DNA of 62,644 nucleotides from positions 1 through 62,644 of the forward strand of contig NZ_AWNH01000034.1 in the NCBI RefSeq assembly GCF_000482245.1, in the 5' to 3' direction. Position numbers and translations under genes: made by a program. This document shows positions 44,730-54,362 of the stretch, piece after piece (positions within the stretch are counted from its first letter, which is position 1; each line of letters opens with the position of its first letter). This DNA comes from Leptolyngbya sp. Heron Island J. GTDB taxonomy: Bacteria; Cyanobacteriota; Cyanobacteriia; Phormidesmidales; Phormidesmidaceae. Below the pieces are notes generated by a model that did not search any database, was not told the origin of the DNA, and saw only the letters and a list, made by a program, of their open reading frames with translations.

Positions 44730-46073
44730 CTATGAAGAGATGGCCTGCTGATAAGCATTTTTTTTCGGTATTAGCCCCAGGGGAAGTGCTTTAAGAGCCT
44801 CGCCAGCAGATTTAAAGCGTAAATGGTAATTGGAATTGATCATACGCTCAAACAGTTTGACAATGTTGGCATCAGCTTTCACCAAATCTGTCAAATTTTG
44901 CTTACCGCTGACTGTTAACAACCACTCAGGAGATTGCCCTGTCAATGACTGCAGCACAATCATCCCAATGGCATAGATATCACTATTGAGCTGTGGATTA
45001 CCCACCCGCTGCTCAGCTGATTGATAGTCATGCTGTTTTAAAAGAGCTTGACGATATGGCAACGAATGGGAGCGTAGCTTAACAAACAGTCGCTTTAGCA
45101 CTCCATATTCTACTAAAACAATGCGATTGTCAGATTGACGCCGGATAAAGCTGCTGGGATTACACTCGCAGTGTACCATTTGCCCCTGGTGAAAAGGGTT
45201 CACACTGCTGAGCAAACTGTGGGTCAGCTGCAGGACATATCCCATCGATTGAGCACTGCCTAGTTCATCGGCCAAAGAGGTTCCCTCGACATAGGCTTGC
45301 ACCCAGTAGAAGACATCATCTTGCTCAAAATAATCTAGACAGGTGGCAATTTCGTCCTGTCGGGTGATCACCCTTAAGAAGCTCATTTCTGAGGTGAGCG
45401 CTTCGCGTACTAACGCTAACAGGGAGGGATTATCCACTGGCAGGTTAAAGGTGTTGATGATAACTGATTGGAGAGGAGTAGTTTGTAAATCGTTGGCTAG
45501 TAAACATTGGCCAAATGGATTATTACTTAGCACTTGGCTGACTTCGTAGCGATTATTCAAACAGCCGTCCGAGGGTTGAACCTGGGTAGACACTGGGGTC
45601 AGAATCTCATCAATATCCGCGCCGACAAGCTTAGAGAGTACTTTATCTATTTGTTCACCTTGCAGCATCTCCGCTGAGGGATTCTTGGCAAGGCTAGGCG
45701 AAGGCAATGTGACGCCCAGTAATGCGTTGATTTTGCTAAGTAGTCGTTTGAGCACAATGGGTTTTGTATCGTAGTCATTACAACCAACTTCTAACGCTGT
45801 TTTCCAGTTGTCTGTTTTGGCATTAGTCGTTAGCGCAATGACTGGGATATGCAAGGTGGCAGAAGAGGCTTTAAGGATTTTGATTGCTTGCCATCCATCA
45901 ATCACCGGCAAGTCAGTATCCATAATGATCAAGTCGGGCTGATGCTCAATGGCGATTGATACCCCTTTGTCACCATCGGTTGCAATCAAGACATCATATC
46001 CACAATGTCGTAGCTGTCGATCCAGCATTTTGCGATTTAATGCATTGTCTTCTACTAGTAAAACTTGAGGCAT
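44730..46073 (-). CDS. Response regulator fused to a degenerate kinase domain
   Basis: About 447 aa from ATG 46073; a TTG at 46106 would add 11 residues. The receiver (about 1-120) has the complete set: acidic pair in LLVEDN, phosphoacceptor Asp52 in IMDTDLPVIDG, and Lys104 in DTKP. Residues about 172-440 form a Ser/Thr-kinase fold, with YQSAEQRVGNPQLNSDIYAI and GMIVLQSLTG, but the catalytic motifs are lost: VIINTF for the VAIK lysine, HCECN for HRD-x-K-x-x-N, VEYG for DFG. It is therefore a likely pseudokinase output. It follows a hybrid histidine kinase gene by about 100 bp. Confidence 0.82.
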   Translation of the reverse strand: MPQVLLVEDNALNRKMLDRQLRHCGYDVLIATDGDKGVSIAIEHQPDLIIMDTDLPVIDGWQAIKILKASSATLHIPVIALTTNAKTDNWKTALEVGCNDYDTKPIVLKRLLSKINALLGVTLPSPSLAKNPSAEMLQGEQIDKVLSKLVGADIDEILTPVSTQVQPSDGCLNNRYEVSQVLSNNPFGQCLLANDLQTTPLQSVIINTFNLPVDNPSLLALVREALTSEMSFLRVITRQDEIATCLDYFEQDDVFYWVQAYVEGTSLADELGSAQSMGYVLQLTHSLLSSVNPFHQGQMVHCECNPSSFIRRQSDNRIVLVEYGVLKRLFVKLRSHSLPYRQALLKQHDYQSAEQRVGNPQLNSDIYAIGMIVLQSLTGQSPEWLLTVSGKQNLTDLVKADANIVKLFERMINSNYHLRFKSAGEALKALPLGLIPKKNAYQQAISS

Positions 46074-46174
46074 GGTGAATATCGGGGTGATAGATTTAAC
46101 ACGCAATGATGTCGGACAGTAATCTAAATGGAGCTCATCAGCCGTCAGTTAGGGATATGCATCTCCCAACGATC

Positions 46175-48226
46175 CTAGATGGCAGCGCAAACATGCAATT
46201 CGGCTAAGAAATCTTGCAAGTTCAAATCATTGCGATAATAAATACTTTGAATATCGTTGGCGATTTGGATACTGACATCAGCTTCAATCGCGGAGTTGGC
46301 CATAGCAATAATCGGGATTTGTTCAAACTCGGAGGTTTGCCGCAGTGCTTTGATGCATTGCACAGCGTCGGGTTCTAAACTTAAATCAATCAGCACCAAA
46401 GCAGGCGAACGATCTACCTGGGCTAGGTTTAGGGCATCCGCAGAGTTATCGACGCATTTAACACTCCAGTTTTCTTGCCGCAGCATCCGCGTAATGATTT
46501 CATCATTTTTTTCTCGTGCCTGCAGGACTAATACCCACGGTTGCTCATCTTCAACGGACTGACTCAATCCTTTAACGATTTGGGGTAACCGTAGGGTAAA
46601 CTGCGAGCCTTTATCAGGCTGGCTTTCTACGGTAATGTCTCCCCCCATCATGGTGGTAAATTGTTGGGTGATGGTTAATCCTAGCCCTGTCCCACCAAAT
46701 TCTCGAGTAGTTGAGTTATCGGCCTGGGCAAAGGCTTCAAAGATCGTTTTTTGTTGCTCTGGTGTCATCCCGATGCCGGTATCGGTGACAATAAAGTTAA
46801 TCCATGGTTCATCCTGGTACATACCTGATTTCACTGTGAGGGCAATGGTGCCATCTTCGGTGAATTTATTGGCATTGCTCAACAGGTTTAATAGGCTTTG
46901 ATGGAGCTTGGAGCGGTCGGCTGTGAGCAGATCTAGCTCCGTTTCATGGTGAACAATGAGTTTGTTTCCTTTTTTCTGGACCAGTGGATTAATTACGTCA
47001 ATGACTTGTTCCATTAAAAAGGAAATCGAAAATTCCTCGATATATAACTCCATGCGACCTGACTCAATCTTGGATAGGTCAAGGACTGAATTGATTAGGG
47101 TCAGGAGTTGTTTACCCGCTCCTTGAATTCGATACAAGTCGGTCTGGGCGTCTTCTGTAGAGAGATTGTCGGCCTCTTCGGCTAGCATTTCGCTGTAGCC
47201 GATGATGGCATTGAGGGGAGTGCGTAACTCATGGCTCATATTGGCTAAAAAGTCACTTTTGGCTTGAGTAGCGGCTTCAGCGCTCTCTTTAGCATGGCTG
47301 AGGGACTGTTCCCTCAGAACGACTTCATTTGCCATGTGTTCAAATGCTCGGGCTAGCTGCCCTGGTTCATCGGTTCTCGATGTCAGACTGCTCAGGGAGG
47401 TGGTGCCATCTGTGCCGTTGGGCAATGTGATGTATTGTCCTAAGCTGATGTCGCGAATTAACTTATTGAGCTGCCCCAGGGGGCTAATGACCGTCCTTTT
47501 TAATAGGCGATTAATGACACCAATCACTACGGCAAATACACCGCTAAAGATGGCAACGACTAGCAAAAGATAGCGGTTACCTTTTGCAAATACCTGGCTG
47601 GAAGGCAAATAAATGGTTTGGGCAGCGACGGTTTCTCCTAATGTCCACCCATATCCATTCTCTTCACCATAGGTTTTCCGCATACTGGCAGGGGCATCGG
47701 ACGGATTACCATGGCACTGCAGACAACTTTCTTGGCTAACTGTGAGTGGTCGGCTAATGTACTTTAACTTTGTGCCTTCAAAGTCACGGTAGCCTTTTAA
47801 TTCAGTCAACGTGTTGTTAGCTCGAAACTTATTGACAATTTGGGTTTCAAATTCGTCGGCTTGATCCCTCAAGTTAGTGGGGTTTAAGGTCGCTTCTTTA
47901 TAGAGAAAATCTTTGTATTCGTCCGTCGCTCGAAAGGATTCGAAGACTTCTCTAGCAGAGTAAGCCGGTACAGTTTCAGGAATAAACTCGTCCGTTTCTG
48001 CCAGCTCGTCCGCCAGCTGGGGACTAACTTGCTCAGTGGTGTAGCTTCTAACAGCGTTCATGGTTTCGATTAATATCTCTGCCCGCTGTACGATTTCTCC
48101 TGCGGCTTTCTGACGCATGGCCACTGAGAGAATTAGACCACTTGAGAAAATGCCAACGAAAAAAAGGATGGTCAGCATTTTGGTAAATTTATTACCAAGG
48201 CTAGAAAAACGGCGTTTGGACTTCAT
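46175..48226 (-). CDS. Hybrid histidine kinase with haem-c-type DUF3365 sensor
   Basis: 683 aa. Transmembrane helix about 17-38; periplasmic DUF3365/Tll0287-like sensor (about 40-215) with the haem c motif CLQCH (168-172); second transmembrane helix about 217-240; HAMP; HisKA with [15 protein letters not shown] (His near 335); HATPase_c with N, G1 and G2 boxes (GTGLGLTI); and a C-terminal receiver (about 565-680) whose Asp is in LVLIDLSL but whose usual Lys position is Arg-like, so partly degenerate. It probably senses redox state or a gas through haem and passes phosphate to the neighbouring receiver-pseudokinase. Confidence 0.85.
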   Translation of the reverse strand: MKSKRRFSSLGNKFTKMLTILFFVGIFSSGLILSVAMRQKAAGEIVQRAEILIETMNAVRSYTTEQVSPQLADELAETDEFIPETVPAYSAREVFESFRATDEYKDFLYKEATLNPTNLRDQADEFETQIVNKFRANNTLTELKGYRDFEGTKLKYISRPLTVSQESCLQCHGNPSDAPASMRKTYGEENGYGWTLGETVAAQTIYLPSSQVFAKGNRYLLLVVAIFSGVFAVVIGVINRLLKRTVISPLGQLNKLIRDISLGQYITLPNGTDGTTSLSSLTSRTDEPGQLARAFEHMANEVVLREQSLSHAKESAEAATQAKSDFLANMSHELRTPLNAIIGYSEMLAEEADNLSTEDAQTDLYRIQGAGKQLLTLINSVLDLSKIESGRMELYIEEFSISFLMEQVIDVINPLVQKKGNKLIVHHETELDLLTADRSKLHQSLLNLLSNANKFTEDGTIALTVKSGMYQDEPWINFIVTDTGIGMTPEQQKTIFEAFAQADNSTTREFGGTGLGLTITQQFTTMMGGDITVESQPDKGSQFTLRLPQIVKGLSQSVEDEQPWVLVLQAREKNDEIITRMLRQENWSVKCVDNSADALNLAQVDRSPALVLIDLSLEPDAVQCIKALRQTSEFEQIPIIAMANSAIEADVSIQIANDIQSIYYRNDLNLQDFLAELHVCAAI

Positions 48227-48524
48227 AGTATGTGACTCACCCTATAGAATCAGGCATATAAGTAATTCCTCTATGGGTCGATTATGTGCCAGGCAATGCG
48301 GGATTAAGTACTATGTCGGGGCCAAAGAGCTAATAATTTATAGGTATGTGGAAATTTCCTAAAATGTTGTGATTCTTTCCTGGAGAACAGCAGCTTGGCC
48401 GGTCACGGCGTTTCCCAGCCATCAATTATTCCTCTGCAGAGAACCATGGTGGCTGGCGCTGTCAAACCGTTGATGAATATTTAGTTTGTATGAAATCTAG
48501 CAATTGAGTGGCGGGTAAGGGTTG
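48227..48524. other. Intergenic region, no gene seen
   Basis: Nearly 300 bp upstream of the hybrid kinase and downstream of the bestrophin gene. It must hold the kinase promoter; no element could be assigned. Confidence 0.4.
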
Positions 48525-49469
48525 CTACTCAATACTTTGTTTTTCTTGGCCCACAGGTAATAGGGCTGTGATTTGCCAGGGTTGTTGTTCGTTTTTTTCA
48601 ATACTGGGGGTCAGGGTTACCAGGTCTTGAATGTTGTGCTCCATGGTGCGACAGATGGCGTTGAGGGGCAGATCGTTGGGGTCGCAGCCAAAGGGATTTT
48701 CGATTTCTAAACCGATTTCTTCAACGCCGAATACGGCAAAGGCGACCAGGGCAACGACTAAAACGGTCCACAGGTTGAGTTCACTGACTACTTGAAACGG
48801 TAGGGCTAGGCAATACATCACCAGCAGCTGCTTGAGATGGATGGAGTAGGCCAGAGGCAGCGGTGTTTTAAGAATGCGTTCGCAGCCTCCTAGGGCGTCA
48901 ACCAGGCCGTTGACTTGTTGGGTCATGGCCTGGAGCTGATATGGATTGATGCGGCCTTTGAGCTGTTGTACTTGCAGATAGTCGCCTAGCCAAAAGGCAA
49001 TTTCTAGCGGGGGGCTGTTCATGCCTAGCATTTTATCGAGCTGGGCTGGGGTGACTAGATGGCGGAGTTCTTGCTCGCAGGGTTGTTGCCGCAGGTGTTG
49101 TTTGGTTGCGATCGCAAACGCCACCAGCAGCTTCAACGCCCGTTCTTTAGACTGACGGCTTGTATCCACCGACACCCAGATCTGGCGGGCCAGGTTGCGC
49201 GACGTGTTGACAATGTTGCCCCAGAGCTTACGCCCCTCCCAAAAGCGCTCATAGGAGGCATTGGTCCGAAACACCAGCAGCAAACCCAGCACCAGACTGG
49301 GCACGACGCCCCCCAGTACCGGCCAGGAGACGGACATACCCGCTTCGTGGGCCAAAGTCACTATTAAGGAAAAAGCCGTGCAGATACCGACCCTGGGCAA
49401 TACGGCCCGAATGACGGAACCGCGCACACGGAGCAGGGTTTTGAACCAGGGGCGACGATCTTCTGCCAT
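48525..49469 (-). CDS. Bestrophin-like chloride-channel family protein
   Basis: About 314 aa from ATG 49469 (MAEDRRPWF); a TTG five codons earlier is also open. Conserved bestrophin pattern: RTNASYERFWEGRKLWGNIV, four hydrophobic segments, and EEIGLEIENPFGCDPNDLPL at the C-terminal side. Bacterial and plastid members form pentameric anion channels; the thylakoid homolog VCCN1 conducts chloride and helps tune the proton motive force. A thylakoid or plasma-membrane anion channel role is likely. It is divergent in operon from the hybrid kinase and lies 57 bp past the ubiD stop. Confidence 0.88.
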   Translation of the reverse strand: MAEDRRPWFKTLLRVRGSVIRAVLPRVGICTAFSLIVTLAHEAGMSVSWPVLGGVVPSLVLGLLLVFRTNASYERFWEGRKLWGNIVNTSRNLARQIWVSVDTSRQSKERALKLLVAFAIATKQHLRQQPCEQELRHLVTPAQLDKMLGMNSPPLEIAFWLGDYLQVQQLKGRINPYQLQAMTQQVNGLVDALGGCERILKTPLPLAYSIHLKQLLVMYCLALPFQVVSELNLWTVLVVALVAFAVFGVEEIGLEIENPFGCDPNDLPLNAICRTMEHNIQDLVTLTPSIEKNEQQPWQITALLPVGQEKQSIE

Positions 49470-49525
49470 GGCAAAATCAGACAATGGGCAGCGCCCATCC
49501 TACGGTTTAATTTATTGACACAACA

Positions 49526-51037
49526 CTAGCGGATATCATATCCAAACAGATTGGGGTTGGCTTCACCCATATCTAGATCACCCAGACCGTACTCAGCCCA
49601 GCGGCGTTCCACCATGGCCGCCACGTCAGGATCAGACTTGAGTTCATCCCCCCACTGGTGATCGGTTTCAGGTGGAATTTTGCTGGTAGCGTCAATCCCC
49701 ATACGACCGCCTAATCCCAGCTTTTCGTTGGCAAAGTCCAGGGAGTCAAAGGGGTTGTCGGGCAAGATAAACACATCGCGGGTGGGGTCTACCTTGGAGG
49801 TTACCGCCCAGATCACCTGGCGCGGATCGCGGATATTAATATCGTGGTCGACGACGATGACAAATTTGGTGTAAGTAAACTGGGGCAGAGCCGTCCAGAA
49901 AGCCATAGCAGCGCGACGGGCCTGACCAGGATAAGCCTTTTTGATGGAAATGACGGCAGCCTTGTAGCTAAGGGCTTCCATGGGTAGGAAGAAATCGACA
50001 ATTTCGGACACCTGCTGGCGCAAAATTGGGGTATAGATCCGGTTGAGGGCGATCGCAATCATCGCTTCTTCTTTGGGAGGTCGACCGCTAAAGGTGGTCA
50101 GATAGATCGGATTTTTGCGATGGGTAACACACTGGAACCGTACCAACGGGGCGTGATCATTGACTGGACCGTAGTAGCCCATATGGTCACCAAAGGGACC
50201 ATCGGTAGCGACTTCGCCAGGGGTGATGGTACCTTCCAGGACAAATTCTGAGGCGGCGGGCACTTCTAGATCAACGGTTTTACATTTAGCTAGATGAACA
50301 CCGCTACCGCCGTAGAGACCGGCAAATAGCCATTCGGAAAGGTCGACGGGAATAGGGGTGGCAGCGGCCATGATAATCAAGGGATGGACGCCGATGGCGA
50401 TGGCAATTTCTAATTTTTTGCCATTTTCAGCGGCTTTACGCAGGTGTCTGGCTCCGCCTCGTACCGACAACCACTGAACGGTCATGGTGTTTTTACCTTG
50501 TAGCTGCAGTCGATAGACACCCACATTGGGGATGCCGGTTTCGCAGTCTTTGGTAATCACTAACCCTAGGGTGACGATTTTGCCGCCATCCTGGGGATAG
50601 GGCTGGATCATGGGAATCTGGGTTAGATCCACGTCGTCGCCTTTGAGGACGACCTGGTGGCAGGGAGGAAGCAGGTCACGCTGGGGTTTGGCTTTGACAA
50701 CGTCAAATAGGACTTTGCCAAATTCGATGGCCTGGGAGATTTTTTTGGGGGGTTTGGGCTGCTGCAGCATGCCCAATTTTTTACCCAGGGTTTCGAGTTC
50801 CTGGGGGTGTTCCATGCCCATGGACCAGCAGGTGCGCTCAACGGTACCGAGCAGATTGACAACGACGGGGTGAGGGGAGTCTTTGACGTTTTCGAATAGG
50901 AGGGCCGGACCACCGCACTGGAGCATGCGGTTGGAGATTTCGGCTATTTCGAGGTTGGGGTCGACTAATGTTTGGATGCGGCGTAATTGGCCACGTTGTT
51001 CGACTAGGTTGATGAATTCGCGGAGGTCTCGGGCCAT
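49526..51037 (-). CDS. ubiD: UbiD-family prenyl-FMN decarboxylase
   Basis: 503 aa, the family length. Features include REFINLVEQRGQLRRI at the start, the E-x-P motif region PHPLIIMAAATPIPVDLSEW, FVLEGTITPGEVATDGPFG and DHDINIRDPRQVIWAV. UbiD enzymes use prenylated FMN to decarboxylate aromatic or unsaturated acids; in cyanobacteria the homolog is thought to act in plastoquinone synthesis on 4-hydroxy-3-solanesylbenzoate. UbiX, which makes the cofactor, is not in this window. Confidence 0.92.
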   Translation of the reverse strand: MARDLREFINLVEQRGQLRRIQTLVDPNLEIAEISNRMLQCGGPALLFENVKDSPHPVVVNLLGTVERTCWSMGMEHPQELETLGKKLGMLQQPKPPKKISQAIEFGKVLFDVVKAKPQRDLLPPCHQVVLKGDDVDLTQIPMIQPYPQDGGKIVTLGLVITKDCETGIPNVGVYRLQLQGKNTMTVQWLSVRGGARHLRKAAENGKKLEIAIAIGVHPLIIMAAATPIPVDLSEWLFAGLYGGSGVHLAKCKTVDLEVPAASEFVLEGTITPGEVATDGPFGDHMGYYGPVNDHAPLVRFQCVTHRKNPIYLTTFSGRPPKEEAMIAIALNRIYTPILRQQVSEIVDFFLPMEALSYKAAVISIKKAYPGQARRAAMAFWTALPQFTYTKFVIVVDHDINIRDPRQVIWAVTSKVDPTRDVFILPDNPFDSLDFANEKLGLGGRMGIDATSKIPPETDHQWGDELKSDPDVAAMVERRWAEYGLGDLDMGEANPNLFGYDIR

Positions 51038-51077
51038 GGGGGTGAAGTGGATTTTTGTGGTGATTATGGACCTTCCT

Positions 51078-51100
51078 CCCTGAGTCAGGGGGACTCAGGG
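51078..51100. promoter_or_regulatory. 9-bp inverted repeat upstream of ubiD
   Basis: CCCTGAGTC (51078-51086) and GACTCAGGG (51092-51100) are exact complements around 5 nt. It is 41-63 bp upstream of the ubiD start codon, a typical operator distance, though it could also be a leader hairpin. Confidence 0.4.
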
Positions 51101-51206
51101 GGGCTTCAAAATATGTTGTTACTTTACGGAATGTAAAGCTACGTTTTCTATTATGCGAGGAAATGAGTCTGGCGGTATGAACTGGTGATGTGGCGAAATC
51201 GGTTGC

Positions 51207-51494
51207 TCAGGGCTTTCCTCCCTGCAAACCACCCTTCGTAGGGAACTCGACCTCTGCTTCTAATACGGTCACTTTATACCGGGCATAGTCTTTATCAATG
51301 GCTTTGTTGATCCGTATGGGACGGACTTCGTTGGGCAGCATGGGGGTGTTGCTGCCGTACTAGCCAGATAGGGATTTGGCGCTGATTGGCCTGATACTCC
51401 TGGGTGCTGATCAGCATGAGGGCCGCTTCGCTGTTGAGGTTAATCTCCATACAACGTTTGGCTAGGGCAATAGTTTGTTTTTGATCGCTATCTA
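51207..51494 (-). pseudogene. Internally deleted remnant of a third TPR/FxLyD-like gene
   Basis: Right after the stop of the 468-aa gene, the minus strand reads DSDQKQTIALAKRCMEINLN and SEAALMLIS, which aligns with RQKALLVAKRCVELKPDDKE and ALVLIS of the TPR part in the two complete neighbours. In another frame it then reads NTPMLPNEVRPIRINKAI and YARYKVTVLEAEVEF, matching the extreme C-terminus of the neighbour (NDAPLLPGEIRPFRVV, YERYRVTVVDVE). Everything between is missing and the frame is broken, so this is a decayed third copy. Confidence 0.85.
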
Positions 51495-51506
51495 ATTATT
51501 TTGTTA

Positions 51507-52913
51507 TTACTCCACGTCAACAACTGTGACGCGATAGCGTTCATAGCCTTTAACGACAGGCTTGACGACGCGAAATGGTCGTATTTCCCCCGGTAATAAG
51601 GGAGCATCATTGGTGTTGATGGCGAACACATCTTCACTTTGTAATAGGCGATTGTTGCCGCTGTAAAAGTCTGTTTTTAGCTTTAGTTCGCGAATCGGAA
51701 CACTGCTAGTGTTAATAATCACCCACTCGGCATTAAAGGTGGTGGGTCCTGCCGGGGTCTGGGTGGGTTTGGCGTCTGGGTTGCCGGTGGCGGTAGCATC
51801 CGGTTGGGGAGAGGTAGGGGTGGGGCCGCTAAATTCTTCACTGCGGCTGGCTAACTCAAAGCTAATATCTTCGGGTTCTAGCTGGTCCCAACTGTAGTTA
51901 ATCGGCGTAGGCGGCACGTAGGTTCTACGGGCGGGTGCTTGCTGCAGACTAATCGCACTGAGACGCACTGTTTCTAGCTCTGGGGTGATTTTTTGCAACA
52001 AATTAAAGGTGTGGGTATCGCCAGGACGGATGAGTGCATCGGTGTCGGCAATGGCTTCTTTTTGGGCGGTTGCGATCGCTACACCATTACGATCGAGAAA
52101 TTCAACATCAAGCACCAGGTTGCTAAACTCTTGGTTACTGGAATTGATAAAGACGCCCTGCAGCTGATAGTACGTGGCATCTTCATAGTCTCCCAGTTCC
52201 GAGCGCCGGGGTTCCATGACTAAGCCGGGATAGTCAAAAACTACAGGAATATCCACATCGGATGATAGTTCTATGGCCATATCATCCCTGGCCGACTGAG
52301 AGTCGTTAGCGTCAGCTGCATCAAGGGATTCATAAATGACCGAGCCGGGGACAATGGTGCCGGGAGCTGGCCCCATGGGGGCCGGAGGTGGGGAAAATAT
52401 CGGCAAACGACTTAGCCCCATCATGCCAATGCCAAAAGTGACAACACCACCGGCTAAAGCGGCTACTTTTTGCTGGGTCCATGGCGAGGGCTTGGGATTG
52501 CCTTTGGTCGAGTTATTCTCCAAAAAACTAATCAAAACCAGGGCTTCTTTGTCATCTGGCTTGAGTTCCACACAACGTTTGGCAACCAGTAACGCCTTTT
52601 GTCGATCGTCGGCGTCATGGGTGCGGTTGTAGCGCAGGTTATAGGTATTGGCCAGGGTATGCAACACGTCCAGGTTGAGGGGTTCTAAGGAGGCGGCATG
52701 GCCCAATTCTTTGACGGCATCATCAAGACAGCCAAATTCAATGTAGGCACGACCACGGGTCAGATGAGAATCGGCCTGGGTACTGATCGCCGTCAACTCA
52801 TCGCTGGTAATGCCAACTTCTTGGGCAATAACGGCCAGGGTATCTTGTGTCACGGGTTGTTCCCAGGACAGCAAGCGCTGAATGTATGCTTCGATGATGC
52901 GATCGCGACCCAT
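51507..52913 (-). CDS. TPR/FxLyD-like membrane protein (copy B)
   Basis: 468 aa. MGRDRIIEAYIQRLLSWEQP opens an N-terminal helical domain; TPR helices follow (about 45-130); one transmembrane helix lies near 152-172 (VVTFGIGMMGLSRLP). Outside is an FxLyD-like beta domain (about 225-330: YYQLQGVFINSSNQEFSNLV), a Pro/Thr-rich linker, and a second related beta domain (about 385-468) ending YRVTVVDVE. Probably an inner-membrane protein with cytoplasmic TPR and periplasmic domains. It has a copy-A paralog upstream and a decayed copy downstream. Function unknown. Confidence 0.75.
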   Translation of the reverse strand: MGRDRIIEAYIQRLLSWEQPVTQDTLAVIAQEVGITSDELTAISTQADSHLTRGRAYIEFGCLDDAVKELGHAASLEPLNLDVLHTLANTYNLRYNRTHDADDRQKALLVAKRCVELKPDDKEALVLISFLENNSTKGNPKPSPWTQQKVAALAGGVVTFGIGMMGLSRLPIFSPPPAPMGPAPGTIVPGSVIYESLDAADANDSQSARDDMAIELSSDVDIPVVFDYPGLVMEPRRSELGDYEDATYYQLQGVFINSSNQEFSNLVLDVEFLDRNGVAIATAQKEAIADTDALIRPGDTHTFNLLQKITPELETVRLSAISLQQAPARRTYVPPTPINYSWDQLEPEDISFELASRSEEFSGPTPTSPQPDATATGNPDAKPTQTPAGPTTFNAEWVIINTSSVPIRELKLKTDFYSGNNRLLQSEDVFAINTNDAPLLPGEIRPFRVVKPVVKGYERYRVTVVDVE

Positions 52914-52999
52914 AGTTCACTCCATGTCTACTCAATGCATTCCCCGTTTCCGTGAGTGGATACGGATAAAAAAGCGACTAAGTTGAGTAAAGTCTTTGT
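52914..52999 (-). promoter_or_regulatory. Promoter/leader region of copy B, shared with copy A
   Basis: Read on the minus strand, AAAGACTTTACTCAACTTAG then ATCCGTATCC and GAATGCATT recurs upstream of copy A at almost the same distance from an ATG (84 against 85 nt). The last bases GGAGTGAACT before ATGGG contain the Shine-Dalgarno sequence. Conservation implies duplicated control sequences. Confidence 0.6.
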
Positions 53000-53019
53000 G
53001 GTCCAACCTTGACGTCTGG

Positions 53020-54183
53020 TCAATGTGAATGGTTCCCCCGTGGGCTGTAACTGATCAGTGCCACCTCACTGTCTGCGGGAACAACAGACTTAGCACTATA
53101 GCTATCAGCAGTTGGAGCCATGTGGGTTCCATTCTCAACAACCTGCTCAATATCAATCACACTCACACGCACACTGATCAAAGTCGGGGCGATTTTGTGA
53201 AACAGTTCAAATGAGCGAGTATCACCAGGGCGAATAATGAAACCATTAGTGGTAAGAGCGACCTGATCGATCGTAGAAATTGGTGTACCATCACCATCCA
53301 ATAGCTCGACCTTGAGATTGAGCTTAGTAACTTCCTGACCGCTATCGTTAATCACAACGCCATGGAGCTTATAGTAAGGCTCACCATCATATTCTCCCAG
53401 GCGCGACAGTCGCGGTTCAATCAACAAACCAGGATAATTAAACGCCACGGGTACATTCGGTCCTGGGTCAAACTTAGGAATCGTGTTCTCCTCAACCAGG
53501 GTAGAATCTGCCGCATTTAGACTAGAAAATACAGGCAATCGACTCACCCCCACAAAGGTGAGCACAACAGCTGCCGCACTGCCGGTCAAAAGCGCTAGCT
53601 TCTGGGTTACCCACCAGGCTGTTTTTGGATAGCTGACGGGTTGCTGTAAAAACAAGATCAAAAGCGCAATCTTAGTTTTTGTCCGTCGAGTGAACTTCTT
53701 AGGGCTAAAAACATTCTCCAAAAAGCCAATTAAAAGAAAGATATTTGGCTTGGTTTGCAACGAGAGCATCTCAGGACTGGCACTGCCATCCAATGCTCGA
53801 ATTAACCCCAGGGCCTCTCGATCATTGGGCTTTAGCTCTAAACACCGTCTGGCCAGCTGTAGCGCCTGCTGCCGATCGTTTAAGTTGCTGTCCTGGTTGT
53901 AGCGTAGATAATGCACATTCGCCAATGTGTTGAGCACTTCCAGGTTGATGGGATCTAGCGCTCTGGCCCGCATCAGAACATCAATAGCTTTATCGAAGTT
54001 GTCAAGTTCTATGTAGTTATGACCACGGTCAAGATGGGCTTGCACTTGTAGATTGATGGCCTCTAATTCACCGTTGGTAATCCCAACTTCTGCTGCGATC
54101 GCTTCCAGGACAGACTGAGTAACCGGATGCTCTAACTCTAGCAACCGTTTAATATAGGCTTCAATGATACTAGCGCGACCCAT
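53020..54183 (-). CDS. TPR/FxLyD-like membrane protein (copy A)
   Basis: About 387 aa from ATG 54183 (MGRASIIEAYIKRLLELEHP), with GGAG 8 bp upstream. Same plan as copy B: helical start, TPRs (about 40-125), transmembrane segment (about 210-230: LALLTGSAAAVVLTFVG) and one FxLyD-like domain (YYKLHGVVINDSGQEVTKLN). Copy A has extra hydrophobic stretches (FLLIGFLENVF, ALLILFLQQP; about 150-185) and lacks the second C-terminal beta domain of B. The two are paralogs formed by tandem duplication. Confidence 0.75.
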   Translation of the reverse strand: MGRASIIEAYIKRLLELEHPVTQSVLEAIAAEVGITNGELEAINLQVQAHLDRGHNYIELDNFDKAIDVLMRARALDPINLEVLNTLANVHYLRYNQDSNLNDRQQALQLARRCLELKPNDREALGLIRALDGSASPEMLSLQTKPNIFLLIGFLENVFSPKKFTRRTKTKIALLILFLQQPVSYPKTAWWVTQKLALLTGSAAAVVLTFVGVSRLPVFSSLNAADSTLVEENTIPKFDPGPNVPVAFNYPGLLIEPRLSRLGEYDGEPYYKLHGVVINDSGQEVTKLNLKVELLDGDGTPISTIDQVALTTNGFIIRPGDTRSFELFHKIAPTLISVRVSVIDIEQVVENGTHMAPTADSYSAKSVVPADSEVALISYSPRGNHSH

Positions 54184-54197
54184 AAGCGTACTCCGTT

Positions 54198-54275
54198 TTA
54201 GCAATTAATTGCCTGAAGGTAGTTGCGTAATCGGCTTTTATAGGTAGACGGCAGCAGTGCCGAAACCTGTCCCAT
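54198..54275 (-). CDS. Candidate 25-aa leader ORF ahead of copy A
   Basis: ATG at 54275 occupies the position equivalent to the copy B start codon (both AACT-ATG-GG after the conserved upstream block). It reads MGQVSALLPSTYKSRLRNYL then QAINC and stops at 54198, 14 bp before the copy A start. It is unrelated to the copy A N-terminus. It may be a leader peptide or the stub of a replaced gene. Translation is unproven. Confidence 0.4.
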   Translation of the reverse strand: MGQVSALLPSTYKSRLRNYLQAINC

Positions 54276-54362
54276 AGTTACGTCCATCCCTTTCCTAATG
54301 CATTCGCGATCCGCCCCATGGGATACGGATAAAATTTCGACTAAGTTCAATAAAGTCTTTAC
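54276..54362 (-). promoter_or_regulatory. Promoter/leader region of copy A, homologous to copy B
   Basis: Minus strand AAAGACTTTATTGAACTTAG, then TTTATCCGTATCC and GAATGCATTAGG, matching the block upstream of copy B. It ends at the ATG of the 25-codon leader ORF. Confidence 0.6.
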
